A stretch of DNA of 64,000 bases from Lichenicoccus sp965277665 (GCF_965277665.1 NZ_OZ255835.1:2976001-3040000); one strand, 5' to 3'; shown: positions 8,108-18,339, counted from the stretch's first letter. A program made the numbers and translations. Notes: generated by a model not told the origin, from the sequence alone.

Positions 8108-8741
8108 AAGGCGCTTCAGTGATCAGCGGTGTCTTGCGCAGCCACTCGTCAGAGCTCACCTGGCGGACGGCAAATCGTGCCACGTCGGCACGCGAAATCT
8201 TGCCGCCATGCATGCCGGCGAGGTCGGTCACTGCGCGCACCCGCCCGGTGGCCGGGGTGTCGGTCAGCACCGTCGGTCGCAGGATCACCCAGTCCAGGCC
8301 GCTCGCGCGGATCGCGTCCTCCTGGCGATCCTTGTCCTGGTAGATCGTGCGCAGCAGCAACGGCTGGAACAGCCGGTCATAGAGGAAGCCGCCATGCCCA
8401 CGGCTGTCGCCGGCGCCCATGCCGGTGATGCAGACGAGCCGGCGGACTCCGGACTGCGTCATCGCGGAAATCAGCACGCGCGTCGCGGCCGAGAGAAGGG
8501 TGACCGCCCGGAAGGGGCTGAGTCCGACACCCAGGGAGCAGATCACCGCGTCGCAGCCATCGAGCGTGGAGCGCACCGCCGCCTCGTCGAGAGCATTGCC
8601 TTCGACCAGTTGCGCTCCTGCCAGCCCTTCGGCTTTCGCCTTCGAGCGCACCAGGGCGACGATGGCGTGACCCGCGGCCAGCCCCTCGCGAACGATCTGG
8701 CGCCCGGTGCCTCCGGTTGCGCCGAGTATGAGCATCCGCAT
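8106..8741 (-). CDS. NAD(P)-binding SDR-type protein (NmrA/BVR-B-like)
   Basis: This is an atypical short-chain dehydrogenase of the NAD(P)H-binding NmrA-like group, 211 residues long. The Rossmann motif GATGGTGRQ sits at residues 6-14 (MRMLILGATGG start). The centre has VICSLGVGLSP and the family-like RRLVCITGMGAGDS. No complete YxxxK active site is obvious, as is usual for this group, so a redox-sensing or reductase role cannot be told apart. The ATG at 8741 is preceded by GGGAGG at a good distance, so the much longer open frame upstream is not used. Its stop codon lies inside the family A repeat. Confidence 0.82.
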   Translation of the reverse strand: MRMLILGATGGTGRQIVREGLAAGHAIVALVRSKAKAEGLAGAQLVEGNALDEAAVRSTLDGCDAVICSLGVGLSPFRAVTLLSAATRVLISAMTQSGVRRLVCITGMGAGDSRGHGGFLYDRLFQPLLLRTIYQDKDRQEDAIRASGLDWVILRPTVLTDTPATGRVRAVTDLAGMHGGKISRADVARFAVRQVSSDEWLRKTPLITEAP

Positions 8742-9067
8742 GCAACGCCTCCCATCGAATGACCGGCCTCCGGGTGGATCATGCCTGAATGCCGCTCTCG
8801 ACCATAATTGGACCTTCGCAGTGCCAAGAGGCTCGGCCGGGAGCGGGCGAACGAGATGTCCGGCCAGGAGCGATGTTCCCCACGGAGCGGACGTCCCCCC
8901 ACAAAGCGGATGTCCCTGTATTCCTTGGCTTCTCCGATCGGCGGCCCCTGTCGCTTTGGCTCCACCCCCTTGGCTTGAGGACGCGATCCAGCCGAAGCTG
9001 TCGAACGCGCGAACGATCCTCATGATTGCCTGCAGGGCGGACGCCGACAGCGACTGGAGCAGACGAC
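8742..9067. other. Gene-free divergent intergenic region with degenerate direct repeats
   Basis: This stretch of about 326 bp lies between the divergent NmrA-like and HdeD-like genes. Both strands have open frames here, but none has a family-like sequence. Around 8868-8920 there are three imperfect copies of a GCGGAYGTCCCC-like unit (GCGATGTTCCCC, GCGGACGTCCCC, GCGGATGTCCCT). Their spacing suggests either an old duplication or operator-like sites. Nothing else is recognised. Confidence 0.4.
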
Positions 9068-10393
9068 ATGATCCGCCTGATGCTCCTGCTTCTTGGCGCG
9101 AAACCCCTTCGAAAATGCTGGTGGGTGCTCGTTCTGCTGGGTTGCCTCAGCGTGCTGGCGAGCCTGGTGTTCATCAACGACCTCTTCGACAGCGCGATCA
9201 TCGCCACAACCGACCTGGTCGGCATCGCTCTCGTCGTCGAGGGTGTTGTTCGTCTCCTGGCATTGGCTGCAATCGGCTTTCCCAACGCCACCATCCCCGT
9301 CTTGAAGTCGCTTGGATTTTTCGCACTCGGGTTCATCTCGATTGACCTGCCCTGGGATGACAACATCGTCGCGACCGTTGTGTTGGGTGCGGCCCTGACG
9401 ATGGACGGGTTGTTCCGCTTCGTCTCGGCCGCAGTGATCCGCTCCGTGCGGTGGCGCCACGCGGTGCTGGTCGGGGTGATCGAGCTGCTGGTGGCAGGCC
9501 TCGTCTGGGCGCCATGGCCGGTGCCGCACCGGCACAGTGTTCCGTTCTGCATCGGGGTCGCGTTGCTGGCGGCATCGTGGAGCCTGTGCAGGCTTGGGCT
9601 GCAGCTTCGGGGCCTTCCTCCGGGAGCCTCCGTCACCGACCTGCCGCTCTTCTCCGGGCCGAACTGGCATGGACGAGGGTTGTTGCATGCCTCGCAGGCC
9701 GAGGTCGGCTGCTGGATCAACGACCAGCCGCTGCGGGTACATGTCTGGACCCCGGTCGGATCGGCGGTGAAGCCGCAGCGACGCCTGATGATCGACCGCT
9801 ACATCGCCGCGATGGACCAGGGCGGGGTCATCTCCACGGGTCACGCAGCGCTGTCGATCTCGCCTGACATCTATGTCAGCCTCTGCCCGGCCGAAGACAT
9901 GGATCACGCACCGGACGAATTCGGCCGTCTGCTGCGGGCGAGTGCCGAGAACGACGTGCCGGGCCGCTTCCGGTCGTCCTTCGCGGAGGAGTGCACCGGC
10001 TGGCGCGGGCCCGACCGGGAGGTGCCGTTCACCCGGTACAACGCCGCCGCCTTGCGCGCCTTCCTGGCGATCTACCGGGAGACGCCGGTCTATAACCTGA
10101 CCAGCCGCAACTGCTCATCGACCGTGGCCCTCTCGCTCGACGCAGCAATGGAAGGCGCGCTTGGACAGGAACGTCCCTGGCGCAGCCTGCTGCTCATGCT
10201 GACCGATCCTGCCATGTGGCTGCTGGCGTTGTGGCGTGCGCGAGCCGAGGCCATGACGTGGACGCCAGGGCTGATCCTCGACTACGCGCAGACGCTGCAG
10301 CACGTTCTGGATCGCCGGCGAGAGCAATGGTTCACACGCCTGCTGAGCACCCGACGCCGCTTCCTGGATCGTCGCCGGGCGCAGAGCGCCTAA
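9068..10393 (+). CDS. Fusion of HdeD-like (DUF308) membrane domain with C-terminal permuted papain-like domain
   Basis: This is a 441-residue protein. Residues 15-185 hold about six short hydrophobic helices in the three-pair arrangement of HdeD/DUF308 acid-resistance membrane proteins. The C-terminal 250 residues are soluble. They contain STGHAALSISPDIYVSLCP (His259) followed some 90 residues later by NLTSRNCSSTVALSLD (Cys349). A His-before-Cys order with GHAAL and NCS motifs is the pattern of circularly permuted NlpC/P60 or papain-like enzymes; that reading is inference. The ATG at 9068 has GGAG upstream; the frame also opens at 9026. Its TAA stop is directly followed, in the same frame, by the next transporter frame. 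Confidence 0.7.
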   Translation: MIRLMLLLLGAKPLRKCWWVLVLLGCLSVLASLVFINDLFDSAIIATTDLVGIALVVEGVVRLLALAAIGFPNATIPVLKSLGFFALGFISIDLPWDDNIVATVVLGAALTMDGLFRFVSAAVIRSVRWRHAVLVGVIELLVAGLVWAPWPVPHRHSVPFCIGVALLAASWSLCRLGLQLRGLPPGASVTDLPLFSGPNWHGRGLLHASQAEVGCWINDQPLRVHVWTPVGSAVKPQRRLMIDRYIAAMDQGGVISTGHAALSISPDIYVSLCPAEDMDHAPDEFGRLLRASAENDVPGRFRSSFAEECTGWRGPDREVPFTRYNAAALRAFLAIYRETPVYNLTSRNCSSTVALSLDAAMEGALGQERPWRSLLLMLTDPAMWLLALWRARAEAMTWTPGLILDYAQTLQHVLDRRREQWFTRLLSTRRRFLDRRRAQSA

Positions 10394-10459
10394 AGCAGCC
10401 CGACCCGGTCGAGCCTTCCAACCACGGCATCCCTGATCGCGACCGCGCTGATCTTCGGA

Positions 10460-11533
10460 TTGACCTATGGGCTGAGCGCTCCGCTGCTGGCGTTGAGCCT
10501 CACGGCAATGGGCCATGGCAAGGGTTTCATCGGGATCAACGCCGCGATGCACGCGGTCGGGGTGCTGGCCATGGCGCCGTTGTTGCCGGGCCTGAGCTGG
10601 CGCAGCGGTCCCAAATTGCCGATCGCGTGCGCGCTGCTGGTTGCGGCCGGTGCCCTGGCGCTGTTCCCGATCATGCCGTCGATCTGGCTCTGGTTCCCGC
10701 TCCGGCTGGCACTCGGTGCAGCCTCCGAGACCCTGTTCGTGATGTCCGAAACCTGGCTGAACCAGCTCAGCGACGAGCGTCACCGGACGCGCACGATGGC
10801 GTCCTACACCGCCGCCCTCTCACTCGGGTTCGCACTCGGCCCGGTGATCCTGACGCTGACCGGCACAAGCGGAGCATTGCCCTTCCTGGTCGGCAGCGTC
10901 ATTGCGCTGGCGGCACTGTTGTCGATCGCCATGCCCTGGGTACGCACACCTGTCTTCGAACGCCCCGCGCACCCGAACATGCTGCGCTACCTGTCCCTGG
11001 CCCCGGTGGCGCTGGGGGCGGTGCTGTTGAATGCGGCGCTGGAGACGTCGGGCATGTCGTTCCTGCGGTTGTACGCGATGCGCGCCGGTTGGGCGGAACG
11101 ACCCGCAACGCTGCTGCTTTCGATGTTGCTGCTGGGCGTAATTCTTCTGCAGCTCCCGATCGGTTGGCTGGGCGACCGGGTCGACCGCCGCCGGCTGGTG
11201 ATAGGGCTGGGTTTATGTTCGACCCTAGGGGCGCTGATCTGGCCGCTGGTGATCGACCGGCCGCTCCTCGCCTACCCGCTGCTGTTCGTCTGGGGCGGCC
11301 TGTTCGTCGGCATCTACACGGTGATGATGTCGCTGATCGGCAGCCGGTTTCGCGGCGGCGACCTGGTATCGGTCTACGCTGTGATGTCGATCGCCTGGGG
11401 TCTCGGGGCGTTCATCGGGCCCGGCACCGCCGGCTTCGCCATGGATATCACGCCTCACGGGCTCCCGATCTTTGCAGCCATCGCCTGCGCGCTGTTCACG
11501 ATGCTGGCGATTGCCCGACCTCGTGCAACCTGA
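10460..11533 (+). CDS. MFS transporter (YcaD/YfcJ-like), start codon unclear
   Basis: This MFS protein carries motif-A-like GWLGDRVDRRRLVIGLG near residue 235 and SETWLNQLSDERHRTRTMASY near residue 95, both typical of the YcaD/UMF family. TTG at 10460 is the first conventional start but falls inside the first helix: LIATALIFG, which completes that helix, is encoded just upstream in the same frame. The frame is open back to 10394, directly after the TAA of the preceding gene, with only CTG available as an alternative start (10433). The gene may therefore use CTG or have lost its original start. Eleven helices are visible from the TTG. Confidence 0.8.
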   Translation: MTYGLSAPLLALSLTAMGHGKGFIGINAAMHAVGVLAMAPLLPGLSWRSGPKLPIACALLVAAGALALFPIMPSIWLWFPLRLALGAASETLFVMSETWLNQLSDERHRTRTMASYTAALSLGFALGPVILTLTGTSGALPFLVGSVIALAALLSIAMPWVRTPVFERPAHPNMLRYLSLAPVALGAVLLNAALETSGMSFLRLYAMRAGWAERPATLLLSMLLLGVILLQLPIGWLGDRVDRRRLVIGLGLCSTLGALIWPLVIDRPLLAYPLLFVWGGLFVGIYTVMMSLIGSRFRGGDLVSVYAVMSIAWGLGAFIGPGTAGFAMDITPHGLPIFAAIACALFTMLAIARPRAT

Positions 11534-11576
11534 GGCCCGCCGGTGCGTGTCCCGCGCCGAAGGCGTCCGTTGGAGA

Positions 11577-12971
<1,395 letters not shown>

Positions 12972-12989
12972 GCCGTCAGGCACCCCGCT

Positions 12990-13769
12990 TCAGCGTCGCA
13001 ATTCCATGGCAATCGGGCCTTCCCGGCGGCCATGCGTGAACTGGTCCACCAGCGGATTGCCGCTCTCGAGCAGCGACGCCGCCGGTCCCTGCCAGACCAG
13101 CTTGCCGCGATACAGCATCGCCGCCGCGTCGCCGATCCGGGACGCCGACGCCATGTCGTGGGTGATGGCGATCGCGGTGCTGCCGAGCGTCTTCACGCAG
13201 TCCACGATCAGCCCGTCGATGACGGCGCCCATGATCGGATCGAGCCCGGTGGTCGGCTCGTCGAAGAACAGGATCTCCGGCTGTGCCGCGATCGCGCGCG
13301 CCAGGCCGACCCGCTTCTGCATGCCGCCGGACAGCTCGGACGGCGACATCAGCCCGACGCTGGGATCGAGCCCGACCTGGCGCAGCACCTCGGCCGCCTT
13401 GTCGCGCGCCGCGCGCCGGCTGGCCTGGCGCCGGGCGAGCAACCCGAACGCCACGTTCTCCCAGACCGGCAGGCTGTCGAACAGCGCACCGTTCTGGAAC
13501 AGCATGCCGATGCGCCGGTTCACCGCCTCCCGCTCGCGCCGGCGCAGCGCCAGCACGTCCACGCCGTCGATCTCGATGGTCCCGGCATCCGGCTCGACCA
13601 GCCCGAGGATGCAGCGCAGCAGCACCGACTTGCCGCTGCCCGAGCCGCCGATCACCACGGTCGAGGTTCCGGCGGCGACGTCGAGATCGATCCCGTCCAG
13701 CACCTGCTTGGACCCGAAGGCCTTGCACAACCCCCGTATCCGGAGCTTCGGCGTGCCCGCTCCGCTCAT
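12990..13769 (-). CDS. mlaF: Phospholipid-transport ABC ATPase MlaF
   Basis: This is the ATPase of a Mla/Ttg2-type ABC system that moves phospholipids between the outer and inner membrane. The 259 residues include Walker A GGSGSGKSVLL, signature LSGGMQKRVGLARAIA, Walker B EILFFDEPTTGLDP and the switch histidine in AIAITHDM. The MQKRVGLARA and DPIMGAVID wording is specific to the MlaF branch. It starts 10 nt after the stop of mlaE. No mlaD (MCE protein), mlaC or mlaB is next to it, which is unusual for a complete operon. Confidence 0.95.
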   Translation of the reverse strand: MSGAGTPKLRIRGLCKAFGSKQVLDGIDLDVAAGTSTVVIGGSGSGKSVLLRCILGLVEPDAGTIEIDGVDVLALRRREREAVNRRIGMLFQNGALFDSLPVWENVAFGLLARRQASRRAARDKAAEVLRQVGLDPSVGLMSPSELSGGMQKRVGLARAIAAQPEILFFDEPTTGLDPIMGAVIDGLIVDCVKTLGSTAIAITHDMASASRIGDAAAMLYRGKLVWQGPAASLLESGNPLVDQFTHGRREGPIAMELRR

Positions 13770-13779
13770 CGCGACCAGC

Positions 13780-14565
13780 TCATCGCGAGAAAAACATCTC
13801 GGTCAGCATGTAGTCGAAGGCCAGCACCAGGATCGAGGCGGCCACCACTGAGGCGGTGGTCGCGGAGCCGACGCCCTGCGCGCCGCCGCGGCTGTGGTAG
13901 CCGTTATAGCAGCCCATCAGCGCGATCAGGAACCCGAACACCGCCGCCTTGACCAGCCCGACATTCACGTCCATCGGCTGCATCACGCTGAAGGTATTGG
14001 CGATGTAGGCGTTCGGGCTGAAGCCCAGCTTCACCACCGAGACGATGAAGCCGCCCAGCACGCCGAGGATGTCGGCGACCACCACCAGCAGCGGCAGGGC
14101 CAGCGTGCCGGCCAGCAGACGCGGCGTGACCAGGTATTTCATCGGGTTGGTCGACAGCGTGCCCAGCGCATCGATCTGGTCGGTGACCCGCATGGTGCCG
14201 ATCTCGGCGGCCATCGCCGAGCCGACGCGGCCGGCGACGATCAGCCCGGCCAGCACCGGGCCCAGCTCGCGCACCACGGAGAGCACGACGATGCCGGCGA
14301 TGGCGCTCTGCGCGTTGTAGCGGGCAAAGCCGGTATAGGATTGCAGCGCGATCACGCCGCCCGAGAACAGGGCGGTCAGCGCCACCACCGGGAGCGAGAA
14401 GAACGCGAACTCGATGAAGGCGGCGAGGAAGGCGCGCCAGTAGAACGGCGGCCGGAACAGGTGCGAGATCGCGGCGACCGCGAACAACGCCAGCGAGCCG
14501 GCCGACCGGACGAAGCCGAGCACGATCGATCCGAGCGAGGCGACCAGAGACAGCACGCTGCTCAC
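13780..14565 (-). CDS. mlaE: MlaE-family permease
   Basis: This is the membrane subunit partnering MlaF. The 261 residues carry five or six helices and the MlaE family hallmarks VVRELGPVLAGLIVAGRVGSAMAAEIGTMRVTDQIDALGTL and CYNGYHSRGGAQGVGSATT. The ATG start at 14565 precedes SSVLSLVASLG. Immediately upstream (14607-14627) is a GCATGATC palindrome. Transcription of mlaE-mlaF-radA as one unit is likely from the spacing. Confidence 0.95.
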   Translation of the reverse strand: MSSVLSLVASLGSIVLGFVRSAGSLALFAVAAISHLFRPPFYWRAFLAAFIEFAFFSLPVVALTALFSGGVIALQSYTGFARYNAQSAIAGIVVLSVVRELGPVLAGLIVAGRVGSAMAAEIGTMRVTDQIDALGTLSTNPMKYLVTPRLLAGTLALPLLVVVADILGVLGGFIVSVVKLGFSPNAYIANTFSVMQPMDVNVGLVKAAVFGFLIALMGCYNGYHSRGGAQGVGSATTASVVAASILVLAFDYMLTEMFFSR

Positions 14566-14606
14566 GCTTCAGGGCAGCCCCAGGCGACCCGGGAACGCTT
14601 CACCGG

Positions 14607-14627
14607 GCATGATCGGGCGGATCATGC
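14607..14627. repeat. Family C short palindrome upstream of mlaE
   Basis: GCATGATC and GATCATGC face each other around a 5-base GGGCG loop. Sequence to the right (CTCCGGCTGATCCTTGCGACA) resembles the flank of the copies at 33571 and 58043. It sits in the 159-bp gap between the mlaE start and the galE stop, both on the minus strand, so it could end galE transcription. Confidence 0.6.
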
Positions 14628-14724
14628 TCCGGCTGATCCTTGCGACATCGGGTGGTTCGTCAAAGCCGGCTCGACCATGCGGACGGCCTATAGCCCGATC
14701 ACGCCACGGCCGAAACCCCGGCGG

Positions 14725-15723
14725 CTAGCGATCGCCGTAGCCCTGCGGATGCGCCTCGCGCCAGGCCAAGGCGGTGGCGACGATCTCGTCCAGCCGCTCG
14801 AATCGGGGCGCCCAGCCGGTCTCGCGTCGCAGCCGCTCGCTCATGGCGACCAGCCGCGATGGATCGCCGGGCCGGCGCGCGCCGATCCGGTGCGGCACCG
14901 GCCGGCCGCTGACCCGCTCGACGCTGCGGATCACCTCCAGCACCGAATGCCCGTGCCCGCTGCCCAGGTTGTAGGTGACGCTGCGCGCATCCAGCTGCTC
15001 CAGCGCCAGCAGATGCGCGGATGCGAGATCGCTCACATGCACGTAGTCGCGGATGCAGGTGCCGTCCGGCGTGTCGTAGTCGCCGCCGTTGATCGCCACC
15101 GCCGCGCGCCGGCCCAGCGCCGCATCGATCACCAGGGGGATCAGGTGCGTCTCGGGCGTGTGGTCCTCGCCGGCACGGCCCCGCGGATCGGCGCCGGCGG
15201 CGTTGAAGTAGCGCAGGCAGGCGCTGCGCATGCCGTGGATGCGATCCGCCCACAGCAACGCGCGCTCCAGCATCGCCTTGCTCTCGCCGTACGGCGAGCC
15301 GGGTTCGACTGGCGCATCCTCGGTGATGACCTGCTCGCCCGGACGGCCGAACAGCGCCGCCGTCGAGGACAGCACGAAGCGGCGCACGCCGTGGCGGATG
15401 CAGGCGTCGATCAGGCGGATGCCCAGGCCGGTATTCGCCATGAAATAGTGCATCGGCCGCACCATGCTGTCGCCGACCAGAGAGAGCGCCGCGAAATGCA
15501 GCACCCCGTCCCAGGGACCGTCCGACAGCACCCGTTCGACCACGGCCGCGTCGGCCAGGCTGCCCCGCACCAGGGTCACGCCGTCCGGGACAGCGCGCGC
15601 ATGTCCCAGCGACAGGTCGTCGAGCACCGTCACCGCATCACCACGATCCGCCAGCGCCAGCACCGCGTGGCTGCCGACATAGCCGGCACCGCCGGTCACC
15701 AGGTATCGCCCGCCATCCGCCAT
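14725..15723 (-). CDS. galE: UDP-glucose 4-epimerase
   Basis: GalE interconverts UDP-glucose and UDP-galactose using bound NAD. The protein (332 residues from ATG 15723) opens with YLVTGGAGYVGSHAVLAL, the glycine-rich Rossmann loop. The catalytic Ser/Thr region is LSSTAALFG, and the Tyr-Lys pair lies in SPYGESKAMLER. RYFNAAGADP and DGTCIRDYVHVSDLASAH are diagnostic of GalE. Upstream in-frame codons to 15795 are Glu/Arg/Ala-rich and ignored. It is divergent from the UDP-glucuronate decarboxylase gene; together with it and UDP-glucose dehydrogenase it supplies sugar nucleotides for surface glycans. Confidence 0.94.
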   Translation of the reverse strand: MADGGRYLVTGGAGYVGSHAVLALADRGDAVTVLDDLSLGHARAVPDGVTLVRGSLADAAVVERVLSDGPWDGVLHFAALSLVGDSMVRPMHYFMANTGLGIRLIDACIRHGVRRFVLSSTAALFGRPGEQVITEDAPVEPGSPYGESKAMLERALLWADRIHGMRSACLRYFNAAGADPRGRAGEDHTPETHLIPLVIDAALGRRAAVAINGGDYDTPDGTCIRDYVHVSDLASAHLLALEQLDARSVTYNLGSGHGHSVLEVIRSVERVSGRPVPHRIGARRPGDPSRLVAMSERLRRETGWAPRFERLDEIVATALAWREAHPQGYGDR

Positions 15724-15890
15724 CGCTCTCTGCCTCGCTTCAGCTTCCATCGCGTTCCGCCTCGCTTCCGCTCTGGCACCCGGTCCGGCTTCCAAGCACG
15801 CCGCAGGCGGGAGAACCGCTCCCGATCACGGCGCTTCCACCGGTCATGCGGCTCCCGTATGATTCCACCTTCAACACGCGGTTAACGCAA

Positions 15891-16880
15891 ATGTCACGAA
15901 CTTCGTCGGCGAGCCTGGTCCGCAAGCGAATCCTGGTCACGGGGGGGGCCGGTTTCCTGGGGTCGCACCTGTGCGACCGGCTGGTGCGCGACGGCGCCGA
16001 CGTGTTGTGCCTGGACAACTACTTCACCGGCCGGCGCGACAACATCGCCCACCTTCTGTGCGAGCCGAACTTCGAGGTCATGCGGCACGACATCACCCAC
16101 GCGATCAACATCGAGGTGGACGAGATCTACAACCTCGCCTGTCCGGCCTCTCCGGTGCATTACCAGTACGACCCGGTGCAGACCACCAAGACCTCGGTGC
16201 TCGGCGCCATCAACGTGCTCGGCATCGGCCGGCGCACCGGCGCGCGCGTGTTCCAGGCCTCCACCAGCGAGGTCTATGGCGACCCCACGGTGCATCCGCA
16301 GACCGAGGACTATCGCGGCAACGTCAATCCGCTCGGCCCGCGCGCCTGCTACGACGAGGGCAAGCGCTGCGCCGAGACGCTGTTCTTCGACTATCGCCGC
16401 CAGCACAATCTCAGCATCAAGGTGGTGCGGATCTTCAACACCTATGGCCCGCGCATGCATCCCGACGACGGCCGCGTGGTGTCGAACTTCATCACCCAGG
16501 CGCTGCGCGGCGAGGACATCACCCTCTACGGCGATGGCGGCCAGACACGGGCCTTCTGCTATGTGAGCGACCTGATCGAGGGCTTCGTGCGCATGATGGC
16601 CAGCGATGAAGACATCACCGGGCCGGTCAACATGGGCAATCCGCACGAGATCCCGGTGCGCGAACTGGCCGAGCGGGTGCTGGCGCTGACCGGCTCGCGC
16701 AGCCGTATCGTGTACCGGCCGCTGCCGCAGGACGATCCGATGCAGCGCTGCCCCGACATCAGCCGGGCCCGCGAGCTGCTGGGCTGGACCCCCGCGATCG
16801 GCCTGGAGGATGGGCTGGAGCGCACCATCGCCTACTTCGATGCGCTGCTCAGCGCGGGTGCCGGCAAGGTCGTCGGCTGA
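15891..16880 (+). CDS. UDP-glucuronate decarboxylase (UDP-xylose synthase)
   Basis: This enzyme converts UDP-glucuronate to UDP-xylose (UXS-type SDR). The sequence reads RILVTGGAGFLGSHLCDRL, then EIYNLACPASPVHYQYDPVQTTKT, a UXS signature, then the SxSEVYGDP serine, YDEGKRCAET with catalytic Tyr-Lys, and RIFNTYGPRMHPDDGRVVSNF. ATG 15891 is preferred; ATG 15846 is in frame 15 codons earlier. The gene directly upstream of UDP-glucose dehydrogenase forms a logical pair, since that enzyme makes its substrate. A run of eight G at 15941-15948 lies in the Rossmann loop codons and could be slippage-prone. Confidence 0.93.
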   Translation: MSRTSSASLVRKRILVTGGAGFLGSHLCDRLVRDGADVLCLDNYFTGRRDNIAHLLCEPNFEVMRHDITHAINIEVDEIYNLACPASPVHYQYDPVQTTKTSVLGAINVLGIGRRTGARVFQASTSEVYGDPTVHPQTEDYRGNVNPLGPRACYDEGKRCAETLFFDYRRQHNLSIKVVRIFNTYGPRMHPDDGRVVSNFITQALRGEDITLYGDGGQTRAFCYVSDLIEGFVRMMASDEDITGPVNMGNPHEIPVRELAERVLALTGSRSRIVYRPLPQDDPMQRCPDISRARELLGWTPAIGLEDGLERTIAYFDALLSAGAGKVVG

Positions 16881-16974
16881 GTCGGGTCGCATCGACCGCA
16901 ACGCCCGGCCTGACCTTTGCCGACATATCCTGTAGGCTTCCCGCTGCCCTGACGCTGACGGACTGGAGCAAACT

Positions 16975-18339
16975 GTGCGCGTAGCAATGATCGGCGGTGG
17001 CTATGTCGGCCTGGTCTCCGGGGCCTGCTTCGCCGAGTTCGGCGTCGAGGTCGCGGTCGTGGAGACCCATCCGGGGCGCCTGGACAGCCTGCGCCAGGGC
17101 CGCATCCCGATCTACGAGCCCGGGCTCGACAAGCTGGTCGCCGACAACATCGCCGCCGGCCGGCTGTCGTTCGGCAGCGACATCAAGGAGGCCGTCGCCG
17201 GCGCCGAGGCGGTGTTCATCGCCGTGGGCACGCCGCCGCGCAACGGCGACGGCCATGCCGACCTGACCTATGTGTTCGCCGCCGCCGAGCAGGTGGCCCA
17301 GGCGCTCGACACCTACGCGGTGATCGTCACCAAATCGACCGTCCCGGTCGGCACCAGCCGGCGCATCGCCGAGATCGTCGCGCACACCCGGCCCGGCCTC
17401 GCGTTCGATGTCGCGTCCAACCCGGAGTTTCTGCGCGAGGGCAGCGCGATTGCCGACTTCATGCGGCCGGACCGCGTGGTGATCGGCACCGATGTGTCCC
17501 AGGACGGCGGCAGCGAGCGCGCCCAGGAGGTGATGCGCCGGCTGTACCGGCCGCTCTACCTGATCGAGGCGCCGATCCTGTTCACCAGCCTGGAGACCTC
17601 CGAGCTCATCAAGTACGCGGCCAACTCGTTCCTGGCGATGAAGATCTCCTTCATCAACGAGATGGCCGACCTGTGCGAGCGCGTCGGTGGCGACGTGCAT
17701 GACGTGGCCCGCGGCATCGGCCTCGATGGCCGCATCGGCCGCAAGTTCCTGCATGCCGGGCCCGGCTATGGCGGCTCGTGCTTCCCGAAGGACACGCTGG
17801 CGCTGATGCGCATCGCCCAGGAGGCGGGCGCCTCCTCGCGCCTGGTGGAGGCGACGGTACAGGTGAACGACGCGCGCAAGGCCAGCATGGGCGCGCGCAT
17901 CATGTCCGCCTGCGGCGGCAGCGTGCGCGGCAAGACGATCGCGATCCTCGGCCTGACCTTCAAGCCGGAGACGGACGACATGCGCGATGCGCCCTCGATC
18001 CCGATCGTGCACCGGCTGGTCGAGAACGGCGCCGCGGTGCGGGTCTATGATCCGGTCGGCATGGAGTCGGCTCGGGCGTCGATGCCGGAACGCATCACCT
18101 ACTGCGCCGATGCGCTCGATGCCGCGCGCGAGGCCGATGCCCTGATCCTGGTCACCGAGTGGAACGCCTTCCGCGCGATCCCGCCGACGCGGCTGCGCGA
18201 CCTGATGCGTGGCCGTATCGTGATCGACCTGCGCAACGTCTATGACCCGGCGGCGATGGCGGCGGCCGGTATGGAGTACAGCTCGATCGGACGTCCTTCG
18301 CAGGCTCCGGCAAAGCGCCCCGCGGCCCAGGCTGGGTAG
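16975..18339 (+). CDS. ugd: UDP-glucose 6-dehydrogenase
   Basis: Ugd oxidises UDP-glucose to UDP-glucuronate with two NAD molecules. The 454-residue protein begins MRVAMIGGGYVGLVSGACFAE and has the TKSTVPVGTS, SNPEFLREGSAI and ETSELIKYAANSFLAMKISFINE blocks. The catalytic cysteine is C269 in GPGYGGSCFPKD, and the C-terminal domain has ILGLTFKPETDDMRDAPS. The GTG start at 16975 is preceded by TGGAG. It lies 94 nt after the UDP-xylose synthase gene on the same strand. The last 20 residues are a Pro/Ala/Lys-rich tail. Confidence 0.96.
   Translation: MRVAMIGGGYVGLVSGACFAEFGVEVAVVETHPGRLDSLRQGRIPIYEPGLDKLVADNIAAGRLSFGSDIKEAVAGAEAVFIAVGTPPRNGDGHADLTYVFAAAEQVAQALDTYAVIVTKSTVPVGTSRRIAEIVAHTRPGLAFDVASNPEFLREGSAIADFMRPDRVVIGTDVSQDGGSERAQEVMRRLYRPLYLIEAPILFTSLETSELIKYAANSFLAMKISFINEMADLCERVGGDVHDVARGIGLDGRIGRKFLHAGPGYGGSCFPKDTLALMRIAQEAGASSRLVEATVQVNDARKASMGARIMSACGGSVRGKTIAILGLTFKPETDDMRDAPSIPIVHRLVENGAAVRVYDPVGMESARASMPERITYCADALDAAREADALILVTEWNAFRAIPPTRLRDLMRGRIVIDLRNVYDPAAMAAAGMEYSSIGRPSQAPAKRPAAQAG

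Noticed and set aside
8742..9023. Upstream extension of the NmrA-like frame
   Set aside because: The Rossmann motif starts at residue 6 from ATG 8741, which has a strong ribosome binding site; extra residues have no family match.
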